NCBI GenBank assembly: GCA_026419785.1
Contig: JAODTK010005620.1
Span: 62,001 to 126,000 of the forward strand
Length of the DNA stretch: 64,000 nucleotides
Reading direction: 5' to 3'
Source: Sclerodactyla briareus
Taxonomy: Eukaryota > Echinodermata > Holothuroidea > Dendrochirotida > Sclerodactylidae
Positions 24,281 to 36,029 of the stretch are shown piece by piece. The notes beneath the pieces were generated by a model, which saw only the letters and a list, made by a program, of their open reading frames with translations, searched no databases and was not told the DNA's origin. Position numbers and translations under genes: made by a program. Every line of letters starts with the position of its first letter. Position 1 is the first letter of the stretch.

Positions 24281-25119
24281 TACTGACATGGGTAATAGTG
24301 GACTGTTTTGACATTTCTTCTGGTGATAAAGCTTATTGTGGGGGGGGGGGGGGGGATAGGGTAACTAACATTCTTTCCCTTGAGACGAGTTGTGTCCTCT
24401 GGGCTTTGTACATGATTTAGAGTGGCTGTCCCCCCCGGGAACTCAACTTGGTTTTTTACAGATCTTACAATATGTTCCTATTACATACGGCCTTTTGTCC
24501 CTCCTCACGTCAGCAAGGAGGACAAGCCAGTATACCTCCTATATTTCCACCCTTAAAGGTCGTGGTGTGTGCAAGAATTGCATGGTGGGGAAGGAGGGGG
24601 GGGGGTCAAGAAGTTGGAACACCCCAACTAGTATAGGAGGGAAGTGGAAGGGGCATCTCCCTGCCCTTTGAATTTTCTCATTTGATACTGAATGCTGCAG
24701 AATGATGTCTCCCAGTGTCCAAAATATGGCATACTTCGATGGGTTAATGACTATACTGAGGAGGGCTATGTGATAGTAAATTTCTTCTAGTAACTCATTT
24801 CCTCCATCAAGACTGTTGCTTCCCCAACTCGCTAAGTTCCCCCCCAGACTAGTTCTCTAGTACTCGATTTCACCTCCATCAATACTGCTTGCTTCCCTAC
24901 CTACTAAGTTCCCCCGACTATTTCCAGGGGGCCATGGGGGTTCTTGTAAAATGAAGGATATTTGTAGCAGTCCCGACATGTGTGATGCTCAATAAATTTT
25001 GTTTCGAGTTGGAGTGGCTGGTTTCTACGGTTTGGGCTGGCTGAAGGTGATCATGAATATGAATGGCAAGGTGCCCCCCTATGGCTTTAGAGAGGAGTAG
25101 AGAGACTGTTAGTCTCCCT
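24281..25119. other. Intron-like sequence with G run and short duplication
   Basis: A run of 16 G lies at 24340-24355. A ~65-bp direct duplication ('CATTTCCTCCATCAA' ... 'CTAAGTTCCCCC') lies at about 24785-24920. I recognise no gene. Confidence 0.5.
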
Positions 25120-25885
25120 CCTTAGTGTTCAAATGATCCCACTGAGGTTGAACAGGGCAGATCACTGTGGTCCCAATCATAGTTGTTGTGTACTATTCTG
25201 GCTGCACGTCCTCTGACCTCCTTTCAAGCTTCTGAGTGACCTGTACAGTGTACGGGTCCCAAACAGAGGAACCGTATTCAATGCTTGGACGGGATGAGGT
25301 CTTATAAACCTCCCTTTGGTGTCTTTAGTACCGAGTTTAGGTTTCGACGAACAAAGCCAATTGTTTTGTTAGCGCAGTGTAATTCTGTTTATTGATTGAG
25401 TCCACTTCGATCATTTTAGTCAACACCAAGGTAAGTATGCGAAGGAGTGTCTTAAGAATGGTGCTACCCAATGTGTAGTTGTAAACTATAGGGGATCTAC
25501 TAGCAGGCAGGGCTACAAGCACGTTTATTTTTTTCAGCATTGAATTTCATTTGCCATGTTTTGGTCAAGGCTGCTATAGAGGTCAGGTCCACTTTGTAGC
25601 AGATTCAGATCTTGTATGTATTACTGTTCTATAAGAAACATAATCATCACAACAACTAACCGTTTGAGTGTCGTTGGTCTGGCAAATCATTTATATAGGC
25701 GTTGAACAACATGGGCCTAAAAGGTACGCTTTGCGGAACACCAGAGTCAACACTTACCCATTGAGAAAACTCCCCACCCAACACCACCCCGTGCTGTTTG
25801 CGGTTTTTGAAAAAGCAGGATATCCACCTATTCTTGGCCCCTCAACCCCATACTGGCGAGTTTCAGAAGAATGACCACTTCCATT
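25120..25885 (-). mobile_element. LINE relic, reverse transcriptase core to C-terminus
   Basis: On the minus strand, the RT catalytic-side block appears as SGVPQSVPFRPMLFNAYIND ('SGVPQGSVLGPLLF..YIND') from about 25770, preceded by GGEFSQWVSV and NRWISCFFK. Further on comes the frame 25540-25337 (INVLVALPASRSPIVYNYT, then LGSTILKTLLRILTLVLT). It is followed by RPHPVQALNTVPLFGT and SLRSLKGGQRTC, the family's 'RP.LEY.S.VW.P......LE..QR'. Block order fits a CR1/jockey-group LINE. The YVDD catalytic motif is not visible and frames change repeatedly, so it is a dead copy. Confidence 0.8.
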
Positions 25886-27340
25886 CATAGACGTTTGTCA
25901 TTCATAGACCTTGGATCCAAGGAGAATCTTTTGTGATTTTCATTCGCAAGAACCAGGTTTGTTTGCAAAAAAGAGGTCATTTGTCATGGTCAATGAGGAT
26001 CTGTTTCAGCCAGGACTATCGGAGGGGGGGGGGGGGGGGGGGGGGGGTGGGGTGGGGAGGGGGGGGGGGGGGGGGGGGGGTGGGGGGGTGGGGGGGAGAA
26101 TTACAACATTGGTAACTATTGTTGATATCAGCAAGAGGGTACCAACTACCACATTTTGTTGCTGGAGCCAGCTATGTAAACTTAATTCCTCAATATTTCC
26201 AAAGGAACTAGACATTGGGTAAACCATCAACATGTATATATATCCCCGCTTTCAACATAGAAAGCGATGATGGTTAGTAAGGATTTATATATCAAAAGGA
26301 CCGCATCCATGACCAATGAAGGGAGTTTTATTGAATGGAATGAACTTTATGTACTTTGGAACCAACTGTATGTGGTCTACATTCATAGGTTTTGTTGGAA
26401 TAGAGGAAAGTTAAAAAACTCACCATATTGCACAAACTCAAACCTCTGATGATCTTGAAATCATCACCATGTTTTTCAAGACCATCAAAAGTCCACACTC
26501 CCAAGTTTTGTGTAATCGGACGAACTTCATTTTTTTTTTGTAAATATGCAAAATTGACGGCAGCAGTCATATCACGGAGCCCACTTCCGACATCAGATCT
26601 TCAGATCAATGGAGTAACTCGTTAAAGACTCTTTGCGCTGACATAAATATTCTAGTGGCGGATGTGGCGAAACCATAATATTCCCGAAGTGGGATAAAAA
26701 ATTCAAACTTTAAATCCGGTAAAGATTTTTCCAGCTCATTAGTACACTGTTAATATTACATCCACACCCAGTAATAGTTAGACAGTTCAAAATATGCCAG
26801 GCTTTGTTCCAAAGAGTTATCAAAGTCTGGTCAAAGTTCTATTGAGAGCTGTAATAACAGCTCTATTGGGCACCATCGTGTTTGGTCACACTGTAATGTG
26901 AGTGGACCAATAACAACTAGACATGTGCAGGCGGGTAAACCGCCAACATTTATATCTCCACGGAAATGGCCTACATGTACCTCATTCGAAGGAAGCAATT
27001 AAATGTTATATCCATTTGACCTGGTCACTTTGAAATGCCCTACCTGTAGTCCACACTCTGAGTTTCGTTCAAATCCAGCAAAGTTAGAAGAATCAGGGAT
27101 AGAACTCAAATTGACCTCTGGTGACCTTGAATGAAATCAATGTCATGTTTTTCGGGACCATTGTTTGTCCCCATCCACTAAGTTTTGTGTAAATGGACTA
27201 TCTTTGTATTTTCGTGTAAAACCTGCAAAATAGAAGGCAGCAGACATGCAGCAATGCCCACTCATTGGAGATTTTACTCACCTTCACCTTCTTTCACTGT
27301 CCAACATCACGTCTTTCAAGGATGAATTTTTTCTTTTCTT
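25886..27340. other. Intron-like sequence with a 73-bp G-rich tract
   Basis: Positions 26024-26096 are almost pure G with isolated T or A. Open frames over it (poly-Gly or poly-Pro) are artefacts. The rest is unique sequence. Confidence 0.7.
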
Positions 27341-27348
27341 CAGTTAAG

Positions 27349-27460
27349 AGAGTCCGTCGTATAAAGAAGATGAAGGACGACAGTTCGATTGAGTGGTACC
27401 TCAACTGGTTTGAAGCTTTTGCTGTGACGCTGGTGAAGAAGAACCATAATGCAGTCTGTG
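27349..27460 (+). CDS. CHST15-like: Candidate CHST15-like exon after the PAPS loop exon
   Basis: A strong pyrimidine tract (TTTTTTCTTTTCTTCAG) precedes the stretch. Taking the AG at 27347-27348 gives phase 0, which the 18876 donor demands. The frame reads RVRRIKKMKDDSSIEWYLNW then FEAFAVTLVKKNHNAVC. SIEWYLNWFEAFA fits the position and pattern of the family segment that follows the PHWW motif ('..EDYLDLFD.AA'). The exon would end at the donor GTAGGT (27461). The last 57 bp, including a copy of that donor, are repeated directly downstream. Confidence 0.45.
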
Positions 27461-27582
27461 GTAGGTTCAAAGCTTTTGCTGTGACGCTGGTGGAGAAGAA
27501 CCATGGCGCAGTCTGTGGTAGGTTTGAAGCTTTTGCTATGTGGCTGGTGAGAAAGAACCGTGACTCGCCAAACGTCAGCTGA
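27409..27582 (+). repeat. 57-bp repeat, three copies, in frame
   Basis: Three adjacent units of exactly 57 bp (19 codons) begin at about 27409, 27466 and 27523. Translated, they read FEAFAVTLVKKNHNAVCG, FKAFAVTLVEKNHGAVCG and FEAFAMWLVRKNRD. The frame stays open through all three until TGA at 27580. The first two units end in the potential donor TGTG|GTAGGT; the third has lost it. Confidence 0.85.
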
Positions 27583-27654
27583 ATAGAGGATGAGTCAGAA
27601 AATAGTGTTTCATTCATCCCTAATAGTATAACTATGTGTGAAATTAGCTCCTAA

Positions 27655-28350
27655 CTATTATTGATTCCTTGACAAAGTCAGAGGAATCTATGCAGTCATT
27701 ACAGTGTGTATGTGATGCCCATCTTGCAAATACTAACTTGATCCCACCAGAATTGATGAAGTCATACTTGGTATGTGTGTTCCCCATGATGAGTACTTGA
27801 ACCCTGTGGTTTTGGGGTCATGTCAGAGGTCATTTAGGCTTACCAGAGGTCCATGTCTGAAAACCTTGTACCACTGTGGCTCAGAATTGTTGGTACGATC
27901 AAGTTGAAACTTGATAGGGACCTTTTTCCATGAGGAGAACAGGAACCCTTTTATTTTTGGTTTGGATAATCGGCTGATCATTTCCGTCAATACTAGGATT
28001 TTGTTGAAAATCAAAACTTCCAGTTAAATTTAGCTCATAAACTTGACAAAGTCTAGAGGAATCTATGCAGTCATGTCAGTGTGTATGCATGTATGTATGT
28101 ATGTATGTATGTATGTATGTATGTATGTATGTATGTATGTATGTAGTATGTATGTGAAGCCCAGCTTGCAAATACGAGAACTCGACCCATCTAGAAATGG
28201 ATGAAGCTCATATTTGGTATGTGTGTTCCGCATGATGAATACATGAACCCTTGATGAGCTGGAACAAATTATCATTCTTCTTTTATGTCTGGTCAGAGTC
28301 CGTCAGAAATGAGTCAAGGCATTCGCAAGCTTTTCAGCTTCCTGGTTTAA
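27655..28350 (+). repeat. Dispersed element with satellite core (copy 3) and ATGT microsatellite
   Basis: The head 'GATTCCTTGACAAAGTCAGA' (27663) recurs at 28036 as 'AAACTTGACAAAGTCTAGAG'. The core phrases 'GTGTGTTCCCCATGATGAGT' and 'GTCTGAAAACCTTGTACCAC' match copy 1. A pure ATGT/GTAT microsatellite fills 28085-28152. The tail 'GTCCGTCAGAAATGAGTCAA' ends near 28350. Only two partial core units are present. Confidence 0.7.
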
Positions 28351-28865
28351 ATGAGGGAACTATCGTGCCAGCCAGAACATGGATGCAATAAGCCTTATTG
28401 TAAATCTATGGAGAATTTGATCAAGTGGAGTTGAGGCCAAGGGTACCTCGCTGTTTTGACAAATTCTGAGGATGGGAGGGGAGGCGGAGACAATCATCTG
28501 TATGACGCTCGTAAGTATGGCAATAGAAAACGAGTAGTGAGCAACGTTTTATTCTGTTCCTCTATAGGGACTTGGGCTTTTTTAGCTTCATACCTTACTT
28601 TATAACATATATATACTATGTACCATAAGTTGACATGTATGGTCGGACCCTTCAAGATTGCACCAGTACCCCTTGAATTAACGTTTTGGTAGAGTTGCGA
28701 AGCATCCAGCGATTTGATTTGAACACTCAAGAATCTGGGGCTGCTTGACTCCCATGCAGGCTCATCTCAAAATATATTTGAAGCTTTTTCCCTCTCAAAT
28801 TGGATTATGGAAGTCAAGGCTTTTATTTGAAGGGTGAGCTAAGTTAGCCTTGCTAGTTATCCGGG
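28351..28865. other. Intron-like sequence, no gene recognised
   Basis: The stretch is unique with no supported feature. Confidence 0.35.
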
Positions 28866-29310
28866 TCCACTTAACCCATGGGTATCATATCATGTAACCA
28901 AAGGTAGTGCTCCTGGGAGAGTGGTCATCTGAACCCAGGGGTATCATATCATATAACCAAAGGTAGTGCTCCTGGAGAGTGGTCATCTGAACCCAGGGGT
29001 ATCATATCATATAACCAAAGGTAGTGCTCCTGGGAGAGTGGTCATCTGAACCCTGGGTATCATATCATATAACCAAAGGTAGTGCTCCTGGGAGAGTGGT
29101 CATCTGAACCCAGGGGTATCATATCATGTAACCAAAGGTAGTGCTCCTGGGAGAGTGGTCATCTGAACCCATGGGTATCATATCATATAACCAAAGGTAG
29201 TGCTCCTGGGAGAGTGGTCATCTGACCCATGGGTATCATATCATATAACCAAAGGTAGTGTCCTGGGAGAGTGGTCATCTGAACCCTGGGTATCATATCA
29301 TGTAACCAAA
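28866..29310 (+). repeat. 59-bp satellite array, left part
   Basis: About 7.5 copies of a 59-bp unit are present, marked by 'GGGTATCATATCAT', 'AACCAAAGGTAGTGCTCC' and 'GAGAGTGGTCATCTGAACCC'. Copies are nearly identical. Most differences are one-base length changes in short homopolymers (GGG or GG) or single dropped bases. The array is cut by the hAT element at 29311 and resumes at 30779. Confidence 0.95.
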
Positions 29311-30778
29311 CAGAGGCGGCGATCTGTGCTCAAATATTGGGGGGGACATATGAGGCTGGCACCATCTGAGCTGAGCGCCACCATTGGTTGGCGCGGATCG
29401 AACAAGCGAATTTTTCGTTTACATAGCCCCAGATTGCAGGAAACGGCATCTCCCGTGCCATATGGCAGTAAGTATCATCCCTAAAACTGGCAATAAATTC
29501 TAGATTTTTTTTTCCAAGAAACATTTTCGAAGAAGCTGATCGATTTTCATTGGCATACAATTCGGGCCATGCAGTATCGGTTGACGCGTAGTGTACGAGG
29601 AAAATTTTGGTTTTCCAGACTCCAAGATGCAGAGAACGGCACTGTCGATTCGTATGGAAGTAAGCAACGTCCCTAAAACTGGCAATATCTTCAGAAAAAT
29701 GCATATATCAAGAAGCCTTCTTGAAGGACCTGTTCGATGTTTATTCCTTACAATTCGGGCCACCATCAGCGAACGCGTAGCGTACAAGAAAAATTCGTTT
29801 TAATACCCGCCAGATTGCAGGAAACGGCACTTCCTGGGCCGTATGGCAATTAGCAACGTTCCCCAAAATTGGCAATGAATTGCAAAGAATGATATCTCAA
29901 GAAACGCTCTTGAAGGACTGATCTATGTTCATTCATTACAATTCGCGCCACCATCAGTGGACGCGTAGAGTACAAGGAAATATTGACTATTGAGCCTTAC
30001 GAACCCCGGCGGCCGAAATGGACTCCCCGTCCCCCGGGTCTTATGACAGTAAGCAACATCCCTGAAATTGACAATAAATTCCCGAAATTTATATCTCAAG
30101 AAACGCTCTTGAAGGACTGATCTATGTTCATTCATTACAATTCGCGCCACCATCGGTGGACGAAGGGTGTTTAAAAAAAAAAAGGGGGAGTACAAGGAAA
30201 ATTGGAGCCTTACGAACTCCGATTGCCGGAAAAGGGACATCCCGGGTATTATGACAGTTAGCAACATGCCCTGCAAAGCCATGTATGCAGTCTGAACAAA
30301 AGGATCAGAAGTAGATTAAACTCTAGCTATTGGTGGTGCAGTGTTCAGAAAATGGCATTTGATTTCCAGCATTGTTGTAGTGGGGAAGGGGTGCAACATG
30401 AACCACGTCCAAAGCCAACTTCGCCTTGTGGCCTACCCATCTATTACCCAATGAAGAAGGCACGTATGGAGAAAGGTCATATTTGAATTAGAAGCTGACA
30501 AAGTTATTGTACTACTGTATTATACATGTAACGGAAAAGATAGAATGCAGCGCGGGCAGACCGCGAATTTTTTGCATTTAGCCTTTCTGCAACGTGAAAT
30601 TAAGCAATCTGATAAGAAATATGAGTTAGACCCTTGTGTTATGGCAGTACGGTACATATGATTATAGATTTTTTCACCAGCCCGAAAATATGTGGGGGCA
30701 TTGATATCATGTCCACCCCCACCAAAAATATTGGGGGGGGACATGGACCCCCCGCTCCCCCCGTGATCGCCGCCCATG
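29311..30778. mobile_element. hAT-type non-autonomous element inserted in the 59-bp satellite
   Basis: The left terminus CAGAGGCGGCGATC and the complement of the right terminus, CATGGGCGGCGATC, match at 12 of 14 positions. The 8-bp direct repeat TAACCAAA flanks both sides (29303-29310 and 30779-30786) and reconstitutes the satellite exactly. CAG..GCGG ends and 8-bp duplications are hAT hallmarks. Inside, about five tandem units of ~185 bp carry 'TTCGCGCCACCATCAG' and 'CCAGATTGCAGGAAACGGCA'. Both subterminal regions hold G or C runs with 'ATATTGGGGGGG'. Total length is 1468 bp. No transposase frame is present, so it must have moved with enzyme from elsewhere. Confidence 0.9.
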
Positions 30779-31222
30779 TAACCAAAGGTAGTGCTCCTGG
30801 AGAGTGGTCATCTGAACCCATGGGTATCATATCATATAACCAAAGGTAGTGCTCCTGGGAGAGTGGTCATTGAACCCATGGGTATCATATCATATAACCA
30901 AAGGTAGTGCTCCTGGGAGAGTGGTCATCTGAACCCAGGGGTATCATATCATGTAACCAAAGGTAGTGCTCCTGGAGAGTGGTCATCTGAACCCAGGGGT
31001 ATCATATCATATAACCAAAGGTAGTGCTCCTGGAGAGTGGTCATCTGAACCCGTGGGTATCATATCATATAACTAAAGGTAGTGCTCCTGGGAGAGTGGT
31101 CATCTGAACCCATGGGTATCATATCATGTAACCAAAGGTAGTGCTCCTGGGAGAGTGGTCATCTGAACCCATGGGTATCATATCATGTAACCAAATGTAG
31201 TGCTCCTGGGAGAGTGGTCAAG
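30779..31222 (+). repeat. 59-bp satellite array, right part
   Basis: About 7.5 further copies of the same 59-bp unit as 28866-29310, in the same orientation. It ends at 'GGGAGAGTGGTCA' (31221), where unique sequence starts. Confidence 0.95.
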
Positions 31223-32166
31223 GAGAGGGCTTGAAGTAACATGAGACCTTTGGTGGCTGAATGCTTCGTAATTGTTGTTATAAGGAGAGTCTTGTTACTT
31301 TTTTGGGGGTTGGGCCTGACAAGTGACAGTACTAGAACTGAGTGGTGGAGCGAGAATAAGGGTTTGAATCCTGGTTATACGTAGTTTTTGAAAACTGCCA
31401 ATGAGGCATCGCCTCATTCCATATGCCTGGTTTAGGATTCTCGGATGACAGGCCTACACTCGCTGGGTTTTGAGTAGGTTCAATCCCCTGCTCAGAAAGT
31501 ACTATACCATGAGAGGACAATATATGAAACCCTATTATGATAGTGAGTTGTTTAACTTGGTGGATTGGATAGCAGACAGATGATTCTAAAGTGATGACAT
31601 TGCTGCTGGCTATGGGTCATATAACAGGCCTGTGGTGAAAAGTGACTGAAAAAGACACTGTTGAAAATTGCATCTCCTACTAACGATTGAGTTCTATTGA
31701 GAACTATCATGAATACTTGGTCAGCGTAATCATTGACTAGTGGTACCTATGATGGGGTGTTCGGGTTAGGACAAAGATCAAAGTGACGTAACAAGTTAAT
31801 ATGTGTAAAGTTGGAAAACACATCTTGGTCATTTCGGACAGGAATTTTGTTAATATTCATTGCGGCAAAGTGTTGGTGTTGCGAATTGATGACTGAAAGG
31901 TGTGCTTGTTTAGCGAGTATTTTATATCCAAATTATACGAGAAAACCCTTTCACTGCAGCATCTTTACTGATCCTCAGTATTGTAGTTGAACTGCGGCCA
32001 GTTTTGATTTAATCTTCGGATTTATTAGATTAAAATGATTGATTTAAACCTCGATTTGGAAAAACACCAACCCTACTGTTCTTTCTTTTTTCCCCGCATT
32101 TATTCTGGTCCATCGTGTTCTCCGTGGGGGTCGACTGTTTCCTCTCTCCTCCCTGGCTCATTGGAG
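31223..32166. other. Intron-like sequence
   Basis: The stretch holds a tRNA-like B box (GGTTTGAATCC, 31361) and another (GGTTCAATCCCC, 31478) in poor context. The family exon expected here (the 'GE.S..T.WD' block) was not found. Confidence 0.35.
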
Positions 32167-32274
32167 AGCTGATTTTCCTGAGGCCAGTGAACCACCATAC
32201 ACCCTGGCAGATCTGATGTATTCAGTGCAACCCACTGCTAAGATTGTCATCATCGTCAGGGAACCAATTAGCAG
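32167..32274 (+). CDS. CHST15-like: CHST15-like exon with PAPS 3'-phosphate-binding strand
   Basis: The exon encodes ADFPEASEPPYTLADLMYS then VQPTAKIVIIVREPISR. IVIIVREPISR is the 3'-phosphate-binding element of PAPS sulfotransferases; the arginine and serine contact the nucleotide. 'EPP(Y/F)' followed by '..D.M....P.AK' matches the CHST15 group. The donor GTAAAC at 32275 leaves a phase-2 split arginine (AG|G) that the 34744 exon completes exactly. The start is uncertain. A pyrimidine tract ends at 32160, and AG dinucleotides at 32165-32168 are the likely acceptors, though the frame is also open further 5'. Confidence 0.88.
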
Positions 32275-34743
32275 GTAAACCACACAACTTACATACCCTC
32301 ACATAGAGCCCCTCACTCGGCCCCCGTCAAGTCACCCGAGGTACCCTCACGAGGCTGCTCCACCAGGAGTACGGGGGCGGGTCTAGTCCAGGCCACCGGC
32401 CACAGCCACTAGGTCCTGTACAGACAGAACATGGATAATAGCGTCTGTGAGGAGGCATGTCATATGCCCAAAGGAGTATTAATGATGATAGTGGGCATCA
32501 AGCCAGTAGCCAGTACACACCACAACTTGGTTAGCACCTATGTCTTCCTCATGGTAGTGTTAAGCCTTTGTCGTGATGCCACTGAGCTGGTAATCAGTGA
32601 ACTTTCACAAATTTGTGTAATGTCCAGTTATGTAACACTTGACCATAAAAAAGCCTTCTAGAATTAGGTAAGTAGGTCACAATCATGTGTAAATTACACA
32701 TCATTCCTCTCATGTGAAAGAATCGGCTTAAAGGATCCAAGTGGCTCATGGAGCCAGTAAGCCGGTAAAATTAGTAATCCTACAAAATTAGGGCCTTGTG
32801 TAATGCTTACTTATGTTGGTCACCCCGTTCTGGGACCATTTTACTGAATTTCAATTCTTATGGGTTCAGGGAGCCAATTGGGGCTCATCAAAAAAACCTG
32901 GTCGTATCGATCTTGGTAGAGAACGCCTTGGATAACTTGACAATGCAAGGGCTCCTGAAATCAATGATCAAATCATAGTTATGTTTGATATACAATGCAT
33001 TCCGGTAATTTGGAAAATTGGGCTGAAAGACACTGCCAGATTACTATAGAGAGCTCACTTTGACAAATTATTTGAGAGGCATCATCATTTGCATCACCTG
33101 AAGGATAACCATCCCACGATATATCTGAACTGATTCTGCATCGACATATCATAGTGGTGTCATACAAACATTGCTGTTGTTTTTCAGTTTTCATCAGACA
33201 TGTGGCTGGGCGAACTATTGTGCATGACATCTGTCAGTCTGTCCGTCTGTTTATCTACCTCCCCTACATACATACCGTTTGTCTGTCTGTCTACCTATCT
33301 ACTCAGCTAATCCCTCCATGACATTGCATTTTATACAATTCATGTGCATTAGAGAATGTGTACTGATTGATGTGCTGCCCCATAAACCACACACGACTCA
33401 CACCCATCGAGAACAAATGGTGTTCCCTTCGTGACGGTGCTGTGATTCGTTACGCTACTTTTACCCTTGCCAACTACATACCAATGCTCTACACACATAC
33501 TTGCATGTAAATCTTTGAATATGGCCCCTGGTCTATAATTTTCTCTAATGATGATCCTATAGTTGCCTTTAGATTTTACAATGAAGATGTATCAAAGGGG
33601 TTTTCAAGGGCATTGTATAAAGGGTCTTATACTACATGGAGATAGCCTAATGTATAGACAACTGTGTCTTTTAATCGTCCTGGCTTACGCGTATTACACC
33701 CTCCATTTGTTTCATATATCATCAGTGGTGGTAGCTTCACAATCTTCTGATTGAATTGTGAATCTGCTTCATATTGTAAAGCGGCCATCACGTCATTTCC
33801 TCAGCGCTGTCAATGGTAACTGTATTAACGCCCGCAGTACATATACGCAAGCCTCATGGAGTTCGTAGTTAATTTAATTTCGCCTGTAACATTGCAGCGT
33901 AGTGGCAAGTACGGCGGTATGGAGACGACATATTGGTTTGAAAGTTGCTCTAATTAGGAGCTGAATTAACGCGATTAGTCATCACCTCGCGTGGAAAGCT
34001 TTTTTACAGTCTAACAAGACTCGATGCTGGGGTCCGTAGGTGGAGTAGTTGTCGCTATAAACGTTCAATGCCGGATCGCAAGATGATTCACGGTCTGAAA
34101 AAGAATAACAAGGGGAGGAAGGAAATCTGAATCCATCGGTCCAATTGATACGACATTCCATCGCAAAGTCGTGATTTGGGGATCCCATGCATATTGCACA
34201 ATAGTCACAAAAAAATTGCTCAACAATCATGACATGTTTGGTAAATACCCTAACAAACTCTGTTATTTTTCCATTCGAAAAGCTTGACATTACTCAAGCG
34301 ATTGACATGTGTTATGCCAGGGATAAATGGCATCGAATATCCAACTCATCATAGCTCGATCCTATTATTGATTCTCCAAGGAGAAATTATCAATCAGGCT
34401 CAAAGAAGAAACAGAGAAAATTTGCTGCGTTGTACTACTGTGATGTCACTGTTCCATGCAGAATGTTATATTTTGCAATATTGCACCAATGCTTCTATTT
34501 TTGCTTCAGTTCCATAACTCTGCAATGGCATGTTATATGCGAACAGGGTTTGGACCAACAGGTTCAGAATTTCTTTCTCTTTAATATGATCATTCTTCAT
34601 CCTCCCAAACCTCATCCAACATACGGACTGAGTCACTCACCATAACCACTACATCGGTTCCAGTTCAGTACCAACAACAATGTCAGGTATGAGTTTCTCT
34701 CCCTATATATGATGATGTTGGTTTTACCTCACCATCTTTCCAG
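32275..34743. other. Intron of the CHST15-like gene
   Basis: The stretch is mostly unique. A degenerate GTCT/CTAC microsatellite is at 33230-33305. A minus open frame at 34290-33982 (102 codons, several cysteines) is unrecognised and I do not call it. Confidence 0.4.
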
Positions 34744-34882
34744 GTTTTTCTCCGCCCATCTGTACAACGGTGGCCATAATACAAAGTCTTTCAGTCGTGC
34801 AGCCGGCCAGAGTGTTCAGTGCATGGAGAAATGCATCAAAGCTCACTCAGATCGATTCTGTGCCTACCAGGAAGCCTGTGAT
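34744..34882 (+). CDS. CHST15-like: CHST15-like exon, middle region
   Basis: After the acceptor TCTTTCCAG the exon completes the split arginine and reads FFSAHLYNGGHNTKSFSRAA, GQSVQCMEKCIKAHSDRF, CAYQEACD. This matches the family segment after 'REP..R', where a tyrosine-rich 'LY..YLY' helix is followed by a cysteine pair ('..CM......C.Y'). It ends in phase 0 at donor GTCAGT, which is a weak donor. It has 46 codons and no stop. Confidence 0.8.
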
Positions 34883-36029
34883 GTCAGTATTCCTCATTCT
34901 AACACTAACTTTGTGCTGTAGAAACTTAACTAAAGCATTTCACTACTGCTCAAATTGATGCAAAACTGACCAAATTATAAGCCATTGTCATTACTGATGT
35001 AAAATTACTTGATAGGACCACAGAAACAGCTACTCACTCACTCGCAATAATTTGAACAAACAGACATTAAAACTTTGCGTCAGTGGTGGTGAATAGGTTA
35101 CAGGGGAACATCCCAACATTCTTCAGATTCTCTTCCAAACTGATGTTGAGTTTGTCTGTACATAACCTACTGATATCTGGAAGCTGTGGCGTTGTTACTC
35201 TGACTGGAACTAAGGCTAAACGGACCTCAGTTACATTATCAAGAAATTTATATTTTTGTCATGTTGTGAACCAGGCGCTATTCTTCACGGGCTGAAGGGG
35301 GGGGGGGGATATCAGTAGGTGGGCGACTTTGTCCCCTTGGTTTCTTCCATATGCCCCCTTTGCTTTCCATGCAATACTAATTAATTGTGAAATTGAAAAG
35401 CTCTGAATAGGATGATAATGGACACCATTTCAAAATGGGAAAAGGAAAGGTCTTATCCAGTGATACGCTTGCACTCAGCTTGGGAAAAGTCACATCATAA
35501 TACCAACCCCCCCCCCATACCAGCCTGCCCCCCCTCCCATCCCTCAAAGAAATGGGCTTCAAAACACCTGCTGTGAACTTGAAGCCAATCAGAGATATCT
35601 ACTTTGACCCTTTGTTAATGGTAATATGTTCAACACATGACCACCCCAGCATAACTGATAATGGTTTTTCGTATTTCAAAATTTGTCTCAATAAGTTACC
35701 ATTGTTGAACATAGATATTTCTTAAAGTTTCCACAGCACCTCTGGTGACGGTGAATGCAAAATCACTTCTTTGCTGTAGGTAATACCCAAATTTCACAAA
35801 TTCCATCAAGGGCAAACATTAGTTCTCCCTTTTTTTTTTTGCTGCATGAAGAGGCTGCTCACAAGTAATTGATTTTAACAGCATGTGGGGAAAATGCAAT
35901 TGGAGATTGGATCACATTTGCTGTGCTTTTACCTGCTTAGTTGAGGGATGTTTTCAGTGTGAAAACTGCATATCTGGTTCCTCTTTGCTATATTTTCTTA
36001 CTTCATAGGAATATTAGATGCCCATTGGG
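34883..36029. other. Intron-like sequence with G and C runs
   Basis: A G run at 35297-35308 and a C-rich stretch at 35505-35540 lie about 200 bp apart and could pair. No family was recognised. Confidence 0.4.

Noticed and set aside
27265-27582. Stand-alone 105-codon gene
   Set aside because: A pyrimidine tract and AG in its middle, and the fit to the sulfotransferase, make an exon with tandem repeats more likely.
28866-31222. CRISPR-like regular repeat array
   Set aside because: The whole 59-bp unit repeats with no variable spacers, in animal DNA. It is a satellite. The same holds for the 26-bp repeats at 165-375.
31350-31495. tRNA gene or SINE
   Set aside because: Two B-box-like strings are present, but there is no cloverleaf or A box at the right distance.
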